A DNA stretch of 64,000 bases from contig NZ_CP136995.1 of assembly GCF_033110285.1 (NCBI RefSeq), positions 3,547,736-3,611,735 on the forward strand, given 5' to 3'. Shown here piece after piece: positions 1-7,126 of the stretch. The stretch is from Ottowia sp. SB7-C50 (lineage in GTDB: Bacteria > Pseudomonadota > Gammaproteobacteria > Burkholderiales > Burkholderiaceae_C). Within the stretch, counting starts at the first letter, position 1. Every line of letters begins with the position of its first letter. The position numbers and the translations under genes were made by a program. The notes beneath the pieces were generated by a model that saw only the letters and a program-made list of their open reading frames with translations, was not told the origin of the DNA and ran no database searches.

Positions 1-353
1 TGCAGTCGCGTGGCACGCCCGTGCAGCCGCGACCGGGCAACGAATTCGACCTCGGCATGCGTGGTATCGATCACGCGATGCGCACGCACCTGCAGGCCCA
101 GCCATTGGGTGCCAGGTTCGAAGTCGAGCGTGTGCGGCCGCGTCGAGACATGCCAGGTGCTCCGCAGATAGTCCGCATCCTGCCGCACGAAGGCGCTGTA
201 GCGCGACCGCATGACGGCTTCGGCGTCGGGCGCGGGCGCACCGGCGACATCGGCCAGCCAGCGGCCACAACAGCGCTCGAACGGCGTGCCGGTCGGCGTG
301 CCGCCGCAAGGGCAGGCATCGTCCCCGCGCGCCAGTCGCCGGGTTGAGGTCAC
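1..353 (-). CDS. YchJ/UPF0225-family SEC-C protein, cut by window edge
   Basis: The minus-strand frame reads from a GTG at 353 off the left edge, giving about 117 residues with no stop. Near the N-terminus is a cysteine cluster of the SEC-C/YchJ type (CPCGG, then FERCCGRWL), followed by the family hallmark RSRYSAFVRQDADYL and a downstream THAEVEFVARSR segment. YchJ-like proteins are small (130-150 aa), metal-binding and of unknown precise function. The GTG start overlaps the TGA of the upstream acyl-CoA dehydrogenase (GTGA), so the two are probably cotranscribed. The C-terminus lies outside the window. Family assignment is good; the role is unknown. Confidence 0.75.
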   Translation of the reverse strand, partial: MTSTRRLARGDDACPCGGTPTGTPFERCCGRWLADVAGAPAPDAEAVMRSRYSAFVRQDADYLRSTWHVSTRPHTLDFEPGTQWLGLQVRAHRVIDTTHAEVEFVARSRLHGRATRL

Positions 354-1477
354 AGCGCCCGCGTGATGATGATCTTCTGCACGTCGCTGGTGCCCTCGTA
401 GATCTGGCACACGCGCACGTCGCGGTAGATGCGCTCGACGGGAAAGTCCTCCGTCACGCCGTAGCCGCCCAGCGTCTGGATGGCGACCGAGCACACGGCT
501 TCCGCCACTTCGCTGGCAAACAGCTTGGCCATGGCGGCTTCCTTCAGACACGGCCGGCCGGCGTCGCGCAGGCTGGCGGCGTGCCAGATCAGTTGCCGCG
601 CCGCTTCCAGTTTTGTAGCGCATTCGGCCAGACGGAAAGCCACGGCCTGGTGATTGAAGATGGCGGTGCCGAAGGCTTCACGCTCCTTGGCATAGGCAAT
701 CGCCACGTCCAGCGCGCTGCGTGCCATGCCCACGCTTTGCGAAGCGATGCCGATGCGGCCGCCTTCCAGCGCGGAGAGCGCAATCTTGTAGCCCTCGCCT
801 TCTTCGCCGATGCGGTTTTCAGCCGGGATGCGGCAGTTCTCCAGCAGGATCTGCGCCGTGTCGTTGGAGTGTTGGCCGAGTTTTTTCTCCACGCTGGCGA
901 CCTTCCAGCCGGGGTTGTCGGTGCCGACCATGAAGGCGCTCAAACCCTTCTTTCCCGCGGCCTTGTCGGTAACGGCGATGACCACCGCCGCCTGCCCATT
1001 CTTGCCACTGGTGATGAACTGCTTGGTGCCGTTCAGCACGTAGGCATCGCCCTCGCGCGTGGCGGTGGTGCGGATGGCCGAGGCATCGCTGCCCACGTGC
1101 GGCTCGGTCAGCGCGAAGGCGCCCAGGATGTCGCCGCGCGCGGCGGGCACCAGCCACTGCTGCTTTTGCGCCTCGTTGCCGTAGCGCATCAGGATCGCGT
1201 TGTACGGACAGTTGGTGACGGAAATCGCCGTGCTGGTGCCGCCGTCGCCGGCGGCGATTTCTTCCAGCACCAGCGCCAGAGTGACGTAGTCGAGCCCGGC
1301 GCCACCGTACTGTTCGGGCACGCAGATGCCGTACGCGCCCAGCTCGGCCAGGCCCTTGTGCGCTGCCTTCGGGAAGGTGTGCTGCCGGTCCCACTCGGCT
1401 GCGTGCGGCCACAGTTGCTCCTGCGCGAAGGCGCGCACGGCGTCGCGGATCATTTCCTGGTCTTGGGTCAGCAGCAT
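350..1477 (-). CDS. acyl-CoA dehydrogenase (short/branched-chain type)
   Basis: A 375-aa flavoprotein that should oxidise an acyl-CoA to the trans-2-enoyl-CoA, passing electrons to ETF. The three ACAD domains are visible: an N-terminal helical domain with VPEQYGGAGLDYV, a middle beta domain with FALTEPHVGSDA and KQFITSGKNG, and a C-terminal domain with AYAKEREAFGTAIFNHQA and LGGYGVTEDFPVERIYRD. The catalytic glutamate is in IYEGTSDVQ near the C-terminus, the usual place for short/medium-chain enzymes. I start at ATG 1477 because AGGAAA lies 8 nt upstream; an in-frame start at 1495 adds six residues. It follows the M20 lipoprotein gene by one base and overlaps the YchJ-like gene. The exact substrate cannot be read from sequence. 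Confidence 0.9.
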   Translation of the reverse strand: MLLTQDQEMIRDAVRAFAQEQLWPHAAEWDRQHTFPKAAHKGLAELGAYGICVPEQYGGAGLDYVTLALVLEEIAAGDGGTSTAISVTNCPYNAILMRYGNEAQKQQWLVPAARGDILGAFALTEPHVGSDASAIRTTATREGDAYVLNGTKQFITSGKNGQAAVVIAVTDKAAGKKGLSAFMVGTDNPGWKVASVEKKLGQHSNDTAQILLENCRIPAENRIGEEGEGYKIALSALEGGRIGIASQSVGMARSALDVAIAYAKEREAFGTAIFNHQAVAFRLAECATKLEAARQLIWHAASLRDAGRPCLKEAAMAKLFASEVAEAVCSVAIQTLGGYGVTEDFPVERIYRDVRVCQIYEGTSDVQKIIITRAL

Positions 1478-1478
1478 G

Positions 1479-2768
1479 TCACTTTTCCTGGGCAAGGCCC
1501 GTAATGAGGCGCGCGGTCAGATACAGCCGGCGCGGGATGGCGTCGATCAGCACGTACTCGGCCTGGTCGCTGTGATAGCCAAAGCCCGGCAGGCCCAGCG
1601 ACTCGATGACAGGCTTGCCCGACAGCGCCGCGTAGGCGGCGTCGGTGCCACCCCCGATGCGGTCGATGACGGCCAGTGGCGCACCGGCTTCACGATAAAT
1701 CGCCACCGCCTGATCGGCCATGCGCCGACCACCCGCCGTGGCGTTGAAGGCGGGCCGCCCGCGGTCTGGCGTGATGGTGATCTGCGACTTTTCAAGCTTC
1801 TTGCGGCCCTGGATGCGCTGCTCCAGCGTGGCCAGCAACTTGTCAAGATCCTCGGGGCGCGCGTAGCGGATATTGGCTTCCAGGCTGGCCTGATCGGGAA
1901 TGATGTTGGGCACGGCGCCGGCCTTGGCCACCGTCCAGTTGAAGCGCAGGTCGCGCGACTTGTCGTCCAGGTCCATGGTGCGCAGCACGATGTCGGACGC
2001 CTCGACCAACGCGTTGGTGCCCAGCTCGGGGTTGGCGCCCGCATGGGCCGCCGCGCCCTTGACCGCCACCTTGTAGTACACGATGCCGGCGGTGCCCAGC
2101 GGCAGCGCCTCCTTGCCCGCCAGCGTGGGCTCGAACGACAGCACCGCGTCGGCCTGCGCCGCCAGCTGCTGAATGAGCGCGCGCGAACCGAACGAGCCGC
2201 GCTCTTCGTCGGTGTTGAACATCACCACCACCTCGCCCCAGTCGGCGAAGCCGCGGTCCTTCAGCAGCTTGAGCGAATGCAGGATGACGGCGATGCCGCT
2301 CTTGTCGTCGGCGATGCCGGGGCCGTAGGCGCGGTTGCCCTCGACGCGGAACGGCGCCTTGGCCAGCGTGCCCTTGACGTACACGGTGTCCATGTGCGCC
2401 ATCAGCAGCAACTTGGCCGCGCCCTTGCCGGCGATGCGGCCCACGATGTTGGGGCCGACCACGCCCGCATCGGGCTGGTGGCGCGAGACGGTGGCGCCCA
2501 GCGCGCGCAGTTCACGCTCCAGCAGATCGGCCATGGCGGTCATGCCTTCGGCGTTGCCGGTGCCGGTCTCGATGTTGACCAGGCGCTCCAGCGTCTTGAC
2601 GACCGCCGGCTGTTCGGCCGTGGCGGCCGACAGCAGCGCCGCATCGGGCGCGCGGGCGGTGGCCGTCGCGGCAGCCGGCGCGGACGCCGCTGCGCCGCCG
2701 GTCTGCGCGCAACCGCCCAGCAGCAGCGCCAACGCGCCGCCCAGCAAGACAGGGAAAACGGGTTTCAT
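1479..2768 (-). CDS. M20 family metallopeptidase, carboxypeptidase G2-like lipoprotein
   Basis: A 429-aa zinc peptidase of the glutamate carboxypeptidase (CPG2) group, likely releasing C-terminal glutamate or similar residues from peptides or conjugates. It begins with a lipoprotein signal (hydrophobic stretch ending in the lipobox LLGGC, Cys about residue 20), so it is probably anchored facing the periplasm. M20 metal sites are present: LMAHMDTVYVKG (His, Asp), GPGIADDKSG (bridging Asp), FNTDEERGSFGSR (catalytic Glu, ligand Glu) and GGGTDAAYA near the C-terminus. A strong ribosome site (GAGAGGAGAT) precedes ATG 2768. The dimerisation domain is in the middle, about residues 220-340. Substrate is inferred from family only. 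Confidence 0.88.
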   Translation of the reverse strand: MKPVFPVLLGGALALLLGGCAQTGGAAASAPAAATATARAPDAALLSAATAEQPAVVKTLERLVNIETGTGNAEGMTAMADLLERELRALGATVSRHQPDAGVVGPNIVGRIAGKGAAKLLLMAHMDTVYVKGTLAKAPFRVEGNRAYGPGIADDKSGIAVILHSLKLLKDRGFADWGEVVVMFNTDEERGSFGSRALIQQLAAQADAVLSFEPTLAGKEALPLGTAGIVYYKVAVKGAAAHAGANPELGTNALVEASDIVLRTMDLDDKSRDLRFNWTVAKAGAVPNIIPDQASLEANIRYARPEDLDKLLATLEQRIQGRKKLEKSQITITPDRGRPAFNATAGGRRMADQAVAIYREAGAPLAVIDRIGGGTDAAYAALSGKPVIESLGLPGFGYHSDQAEYVLIDAIPRRLYLTARLITGLAQEK

Positions 2769-2835
2769 GGGTATCTCCTCTCGTTGTTCTGTTTGAAATC
2801 AGGTCTTTGATGCGGCGGACATCCCGCCGGCCGCG

Positions 2836-3501
2836 TCACCAAGTCGGCAACCGCGTTCCATCGTATTGCAGGAAAGCGCCCCGGTCGCGCGCCGTCAGGC
2901 CGGCCATCACGCGGCGCAGGCCGGTGGCGCTGTCTTCGAGCGTGACCGGCGCGCTGGCGCCGCCCATGTCGGTCTGCACCCAGCCGGGGTGCAGGCATAC
3001 CAGGATGGCGTCGGGCCAGGCGCCCTGCGCCGACACCACCGCCATGTTCAGCGCCGCCTTGCTCACGCGGTACACCCAGGCGCGACTGCCTTCCACGCCG
3101 TCGATGCGGCCCATGATGCTGGACATGAACCCGATGCGCCCGCCCGGCGCCAGCGACGGCGCCACCTGCGGAATCACCTGCATCGCGCCCAGCACGTTGG
3201 CGTGCATCACGGCATCGAACGCCTCGCGCGTGGGCGGCTGCGTGGCGTCGCCATGGCTGGTGACGCCGGCCACGTACAGGGCGATGTCGATCTTCTCGCC
3301 ATCCAGTTGCCAGGCCAGGCCGCTGATGCTGGCCGCGTCGGCCACGTCGACCCGCAGCGCCTGTGCGCCCAGTTTGCGCAGGCGTTCGAGCGCGGCATCG
3401 TCGCGCGCGGTGGCGATCACGCGGTCGCCAGCGGCGACGTATTGCCGCGCCAGCTCCCAGCCGATGCCGCGCGAGGCGCCAATGATCAGAACCGTGGCCA
3501 T
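2836..3501 (-). CDS. SDR family oxidoreductase (C-factor/CsgA-like)
   Basis: A 221-aa classical-type short-chain dehydrogenase, shorter than the usual 250. The cofactor loop is VLIIGASRGIGWELA at the N-terminus, the acidic switch lies near TARDDAALERL, and the active-site pair is YRVSKAALN with a serine in FMSSIMGR. The pattern best resembles the CsgA/C-factor-like subgroup, whose substrates are mostly unknown. It starts 7 nt after the TAG of the upstream PPOX-type gene, so the two look cotranscribed. No neighbour identifies the substrate. Confidence 0.85.
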   Translation of the reverse strand: MATVLIIGASRGIGWELARQYVAAGDRVIATARDDAALERLRKLGAQALRVDVADAASISGLAWQLDGEKIDIALYVAGVTSHGDATQPPTREAFDAVMHANVLGAMQVIPQVAPSLAPGGRIGFMSSIMGRIDGVEGSRAWVYRVSKAALNMAVVSAQGAWPDAILVCLHPGWVQTDMGGASAPVTLEDSATGLRRVMAGLTARDRGAFLQYDGTRLPTW

Positions 3502-3508
3502 GTCGTGC

Positions 3509-4153
3509 CTATCCCTTCACCAGATGGGCCAGCCCTTCGTCGGCCAGCTGCGTGCGGTAGCGGTCCAGCGCCTGCGCGTCGGTTTCGGTCACCACCTGTG
3601 GCCCCAGTTGCGCCAGCAGCATGGCGTTCATCGACGGAAAGCTGCCCGGCGCCACGCGCGCGTCGGACGACCACATTTGCGAGCGCAGCAGCGCCTTGGG
3701 GCAGTGCAGGTACGCCTCGCGCACGGCGACTTCGATCACCAGGCGTGGCAGCTTGGGCACGTCGGGGTGGGCAAAGCGTTGCGTAAATTCGGGCTCGTCG
3801 CGCAGACGTGCCGTGCCGTTGGCGCGCAGCACTTCGTTCACGCCGGGGATCAGAAACAGCAGGCCAATGCGCGGATCGACGAGCAGGTTCTCCAGTGTGT
3901 CGAGCCGGTTGTTGCCGGTCACGTCGGGGATCAGCAGCGTGCGTTCATCGGCCACCTGCACAAAGCCGGGCCGGCCGCCGCGGGGCGACGAATCCAGCCC
4001 TTCGCCCGCCGCACCCGCGCTGGCGATGACGCACAGGGGCGCGTGCGCGACGAAGCGGCGCATGGTGTCGTCCAGCCGGTCGAGTTGCTTGGCGAGCGAG
4101 CGCGCCGACGCCTGCGGGTACAGGCGGCGCAGGGCGTCAGCGGAGTCGATCAT
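3509..4153 (-). CDS. PPOX-type FMN-binding flavoprotein (MSMEG_1061-like)
   Basis: A 214-aa protein of the pyridoxamine-5'-phosphate-oxidase-like split-barrel fold. Recognisable segments are HAPLCVIASAGAAGEG, SPRGGRPGFVQVADERTLL, DVTGNNRLDTLENLL and IGLLFLIPGVNEVLRANG, the arrangement of the MSMEG_1061-type subgroup rather than true PdxH. The C-terminus carries CPKALLRSQMW, also typical of that subgroup. It probably binds FMN or F420-like flavin and reduces small molecules or detoxifies; the reaction is not established. The gene precedes the SDR by 7 nt, and its start is separated from the thiolase stop by a dispersed repeat. Confidence 0.82.
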   Translation of the reverse strand: MIDSADALRRLYPQASARSLAKQLDRLDDTMRRFVAHAPLCVIASAGAAGEGLDSSPRGGRPGFVQVADERTLLIPDVTGNNRLDTLENLLVDPRIGLLFLIPGVNEVLRANGTARLRDEPEFTQRFAHPDVPKLPRLVIEVAVREAYLHCPKALLRSQMWSSDARVAPGSFPSMNAMLLAQLGPQVVTETDAQALDRYRTQLADEGLAHLVKG

Positions 4154-4176
4154 GTCGGCGCCATTTCAGAAATCAT

Positions 4177-4229
4177 GAATAAAAGCCCGCCAGCGCTTTT
4201 CCATCAAGCGCAAGCAGCTATCAAATTCA
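4177..4229. repeat. Family A dispersed repeat, 3' of thiolase
   Basis: An imperfect inverted repeat (AGCGCTT, short loop, AAGCGC) ending in the arm AAGCAGCTATCAAA. It abuts the thiolase TGA on the minus strand and fills the space to the PPOX gene. AT-rich flanks contrast with the GC-rich neighbours. Same family as the elements listed below; it can fold into a stem and may help terminate transcription. Confidence 0.75.
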
Positions 4230-5409
4230 TATCAACTCCAGCGCCACCGCGGTCGCTTCGCCACCGCCGATGCACAGCGTGGCCAGGCCCTTCTTCTTGC
4301 CGCGCGCCTTCAGGGCGTGAATCAGCGTGACCATGATGCGCGCGCCGCTGGCGCCGATCGGGTGCCCCAGCGCGCAGGCGCCGCCGTTGACGTTGACCTT
4401 GTCGTGCGGCACCTTCAGGTCGTGCATCAGCGCCATCGGCACCACGGCGAAGGCTTCGTTGATTTCCCACAGATCGACGTCATCGACCTTCCAGCCGGCC
4501 TTTTCCAGCGCCTTCTCGGTGGCGCCGATGGGGGGCGGTGCTGAACCACTCCGGTTCCTGCGCGTGCGTGGCGTGGCTGACGATGCGCGCCAGCGGCTTG
4601 ACGCCCAGCTTCTTGGCCGTGCTCTCGCGCATCAGCACCATGGCGGCGGCGCCGTCGTTGATGCTGGAGCTGGCGGCCGCCGTGACGGTGCCGTCTTTCT
4701 TGAACGCGGGTTTGAGCGTGGGGATCTTGTCCACGTTGATCTTGCCCGGCCCTTCGTCGGTGTCCACCACGCGCTCGCCCTTGCGGTCCTTCACCGTCAC
4801 GGGGGCGATCTCGTCCTTGAAGGCACCGCTTTTGATAGCAGCCTGCGCGCGCTGCACGCTGGCCATGGCGAATTTATCTTGTGCGTCGCGGGTGAAGTTG
4901 TACTTGGCGGCGCAGTCCTCGCCAAAGGTGCCCATGCTGCGGCCAGCTTCGTAGGCGTCTTCCAGGCCGTCGAGCATCATGTGGTCGTACACCTTGTCGT
5001 GGCCCATGCGGTAGCCGCCGCGGCCTTTCTGCAGCAGATAGGGTGCGTTGGTCATGCTCTCCATGCCGCCAGCGACCAGCACGTCGTGTGTGCCCGCCAC
5101 CAGCATGTCGTGCGCGAACATCGCCGCGCGCATGCCCGAGCCGCACATCTTGCTGAGCGTGACGGCGCCCGCGCTCTTGGGCAGCCCGCCCTTGAACGCC
5201 GCCTGCCGCGCCGGCGCCTGCCCCTGGCCGGCCATCAGGCAGTTGCCGAAGATGACTTCGGTGACCAGTTCAGGCTTGATTCCGGCGCGCTCCACTGCGG
5301 CTTTGATAGCAGCGCCCCCAAGATCGTGGGCGGCCAGCGGCGTGAAGTCGCCCTGGAAACTGCCCATGGGGGTGCGGGCGGCGGAAACGATGACGATGGG
5401 GTCACTCAT
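4227..5409 (-). pseudogene. acetyl-CoA acetyltransferase (thiolase) with +1 frameshift
   Basis: A biosynthetic-type thiolase, normally about 393 aa, that condenses or cleaves acetoacetyl-CoA. The first part (5409 to about 4530) has SAARTPMGSFQG and the acyl-accepting cysteine in SKMCGSGMRA. After ...EWFSTAP the frame is lost. Adding one base back restores a continuous protein with [25 protein letters not shown] and the second catalytic cysteine in [10 protein letters not shown]. The extra base lies in a run of six C (coding strand; 4530-4535) where five are expected. Nothing else is degraded, so a sequencing error is as likely as a true mutation. The ATG lies within the last codons of the HNH gene (8-nt overlap). 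Confidence 0.85.
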
Positions 5410-6478
5410 GCTTAGGCTCCTGATTAAGAAAGGCTTTGATTTCGTCTACGGAATATGGGGGACTCTTGAAGTGCGCCACCGCATGGCAATTCGCACATAA
5501 CGGCCGAAGGTCGGATATGGCATTGGTCACCGAATTTGGCTCCATCGAGGCCAACGGCGTAAGGTGGTGAACTTGGATGTAGCGCTCAGCGACAGGTCCG
5601 TACGCCTTTCCGAAGTCGAAACCACAGGCGACGCAAGCGCAGCCATGGTGGGCCAAACATGCGCGCCGAGCGCTGGCGTCACGCTCATATCGGGTTGATT
5701 GGACCAAGGTCGGGCGGCCTTCGAAATAATCGACTTGGCCGTGATCGTTGGTCTGCTGCGCAGTTTCATCATCAGGGGGTGACGGTTCAACTTGGGGCGT
5801 CGCACAAAATGCCCTTGCGTACTCCACCAGTCCGGGTGAATGTGTCCGCTTGAAGGGTGTAGTTGTCCGGATTTTCCCCGTGGGCGTCTGCACTGCAAGC
5901 GAGATATAGCGTCCTTGCGCCTCCGAGATCGTGTCAAACCACCGCCTGAATCTGGCCGTTGAGCTGACATCGATTTCCACGGCATGCTGGGGCAGTGGAA
6001 CGCTCTTGTAGCTGGCAGGCACCGCGTATATGCCCGCGTCGTCTGCCTGTGTTGCCTCTAGCACGGCTGCTGGCAGATCGCCCTGTGTCAAAACCCTGAC
6101 CCAATACGCAATGGCTCCCTGTTCGTCTTGCTCGTCCACATTCACGTCAACATCTTCAACTTCTGTCTCTGGCGAAAAAGACCGATTGTTTGATGGTGGA
6201 AAGGGCCACATGACAGACCGATGATCTGACGTTCGGAAGGGCCACATCACAGCGGTGTCACATGTCAAGGCTTCAACTTGCCCCACATTCAACCGAAACC
6301 CGCCTTCGCGCATCGTGACCGACCAAGCACCTGGCGCTAGAGCTTCCACGCGATCAATCGTCCTGAGGAGGCAGCGAAGCACCTCCTGCCGCACCTCGGA
6401 GTCCGGAACCGCCGCCGTCATCACTGACTCGGCGTCCGTAATAGAAGAACGATCAAAAGCAAGGGCTGGATCGGTCAT
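5402..6478 (-). CDS. HNH endonuclease domain protein, N-terminal domain unknown
   Basis: A 358-aa protein. The C-terminal ~90 residues form a McrA-like HNH/zinc module: CACVACGFDF (CxxC), IQVHHLTPLAS (HH), LRPLCANCHAVAH (CxxC...H). Such domains nick or cut DNA. The N-terminal 260 residues are not recognised; they contain an acidic stretch (EVEDVDVNVDEQDEQ) and a tandem 12-residue repeat with core VMWPF. The gene is clearly less GC-rich than its neighbours, suggesting transfer. It starts 16 nt after vapC, so it may be the third gene of a vapB-vapC-hnh operon, and its end overlaps the thiolase start. A defence role is plausible but is inference. Confidence 0.8.
   Translation of the reverse strand: MTDPALAFDRSSITDAESVMTAAVPDSEVRQEVLRCLLRTIDRVEALAPGAWSVTMREGGFRLNVGQVEALTCDTAVMWPFRTSDHRSVMWPFPPSNNRSFSPETEVEDVDVNVDEQDEQGAIAYWVRVLTQGDLPAAVLEATQADDAGIYAVPASYKSVPLPQHAVEIDVSSTARFRRWFDTISEAQGRYISLAVQTPTGKIRTTTPFKRTHSPGLVEYARAFCATPQVEPSPPDDETAQQTNDHGQVDYFEGRPTLVQSTRYERDASARRACLAHHGCACVACGFDFGKAYGPVAERYIQVHHLTPLASMEPNSVTNAISDLRPLCANCHAVAHFKSPPYSVDEIKAFLNQEPKHE
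6181..6252. repeat. 36-bp imperfect tandem duplication inside the HNH gene
   Basis: Two adjacent 36-bp units (6181-6216 and 6217-6252) share ACCGAT at one end and AAGGGCCACAT then ACAG at the other. Because the unit length is a multiple of three, it appears in the protein as two 12-residue copies with the core VMWPF. The remaining bases differ, so the duplication is not very recent. Confidence 0.8.
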
Positions 6479-6494
6479 TTCGCCAAATGAGAAA

Positions 6495-6875
6495 TCAGTG
6501 CACCTGCGGCTGATGAAGTACGCTAAAGCCGTCGGCTAGAGTCGCAAGGCGCTTGTCCAGCGTCCACAACTGCGCATCTGGCGTCATCAGCGTCGAGGCC
6601 AGCAGCAGGATGTCGACCAACCCGCAACCCAGGCCGAACAGGCGCTCGCGCTCGATGAACTGCAGGGCCTCGCCAACGCTGGCTTGTTGGGCAGGACGCA
6701 GGCAAGCGAGATCGGACAGGGTCTGGCTGCGCGCGGGCGGCGAGCCGCAGGCGATTTCGCCCACCACGAGGGGATGCGTCAGCACCTGATCGGTCGTCAG
6801 CAGCGCCGTCAAGGCGTCATTGCCGTGGCGGAAGTGATCGACCCACACGGAGGTGTCCACCAGCACGGCGCTCAT
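6495..6875 (-). CDS. vapC: PIN-domain ribonuclease toxin, VapC family
   Basis: A 126-aa PIN-domain protein, the usual VapC length. Acidic active-site residues sit at the expected places: [10 protein letters not shown] at the N-terminus, the glutamate in VVGEIACGS, the aspartate in [10 protein letters not shown] and the last acidic residue in LWTLDKRLA. VapC toxins cut RNA, often tRNA or rRNA, and are neutralised by the cognate VapB. The ATG overlaps the TGA of the upstream antitoxin (ATGA), a classic type II arrangement. The HNH gene follows after 16 nt. Target RNA unknown. Confidence 0.9.
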   Translation of the reverse strand: MSAVLVDTSVWVDHFRHGNDALTALLTTDQVLTHPLVVGEIACGSPPARSQTLSDLACLRPAQQASVGEALQFIERERLFGLGCGLVDILLLASTLMTPDAQLWTLDKRLATLADGFSVLHQPQVH

Positions 6876-7078
6876 GCGGCAGCATCGCCCGGGCGGCGGC
6901 GCGACACGTCGGTCATCTTGGGCGCGGCCGCGCCCAGCGTGGCGAGGCGCTTGGCAGCCTGGACGCGGACGAAGGTCTTGACCGCCTCTCGAAACAGATC
7001 GGCCTTGTCCATGGTCGGATCGGCCACTTCAAGTGCCTTTTCATACAGCGCATCGTCGATGGTGACAGTCGTTCGCAT
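6872..7078 (-). CDS. vapB: ribbon-helix-helix antitoxin, VapB family
   Basis: A 68-aa antitoxin. The N-terminal [19 protein letters not shown] matches the ribbon-helix-helix (type II VapB) DNA-binding fold, followed by [21 protein letters not shown]; the C-terminal tail should wrap the toxin. It is translationally coupled to vapC by ATGA overlap. An AT-rich upstream region with two direct repeats is a likely autoregulatory operator. Confidence 0.9.
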   Translation of the reverse strand: MRTTVTIDDALYEKALEVADPTMDKADLFREAVKTFVRVQAAKRLATLGAAAPKMTDVSRRRPGDAAA

Positions 7079-7084
7079 GGAATA

Positions 7085-7126
7085 TCCTCAATATTGATGC
7101 CAAATTACATCATAATTGATGCTCAA
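7085..7126 (-). promoter_or_regulatory. vapB upstream region with direct repeats (candidate operator)
   Basis: This short, AT-rich stretch between aceK and vapB contains ATTGATGC twice in the same orientation (7093-7100 and 7115-7122), spaced 22 bp, about two helical turns. This suits cooperative binding by dimeric ribbon-helix-helix antitoxins. A TATGAT-like -10 is present on the minus strand. Operator function is inferred. Confidence 0.45.

Noticed and set aside
344..1504. Long plus-strand reading frame opposite the acyl-CoA dehydrogenase
   Set aside because: It mirrors a well-conserved minus-strand gene and its translation is compositionally odd with no motif; a GC-rich shadow.
4840..5320. 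GCTGCTATCAAA stretches inside the thiolase as Family A insertions
   Set aside because: They encode AAIK at positions where thiolases normally have similar residues; no second arm is present, so chance or conversion cannot be told apart.
5402..7126. Complete insertion sequence or prophage in the low-GC island
   Set aside because: No transposase, integrase or clear terminal inverted repeats; only a short tandem duplication.
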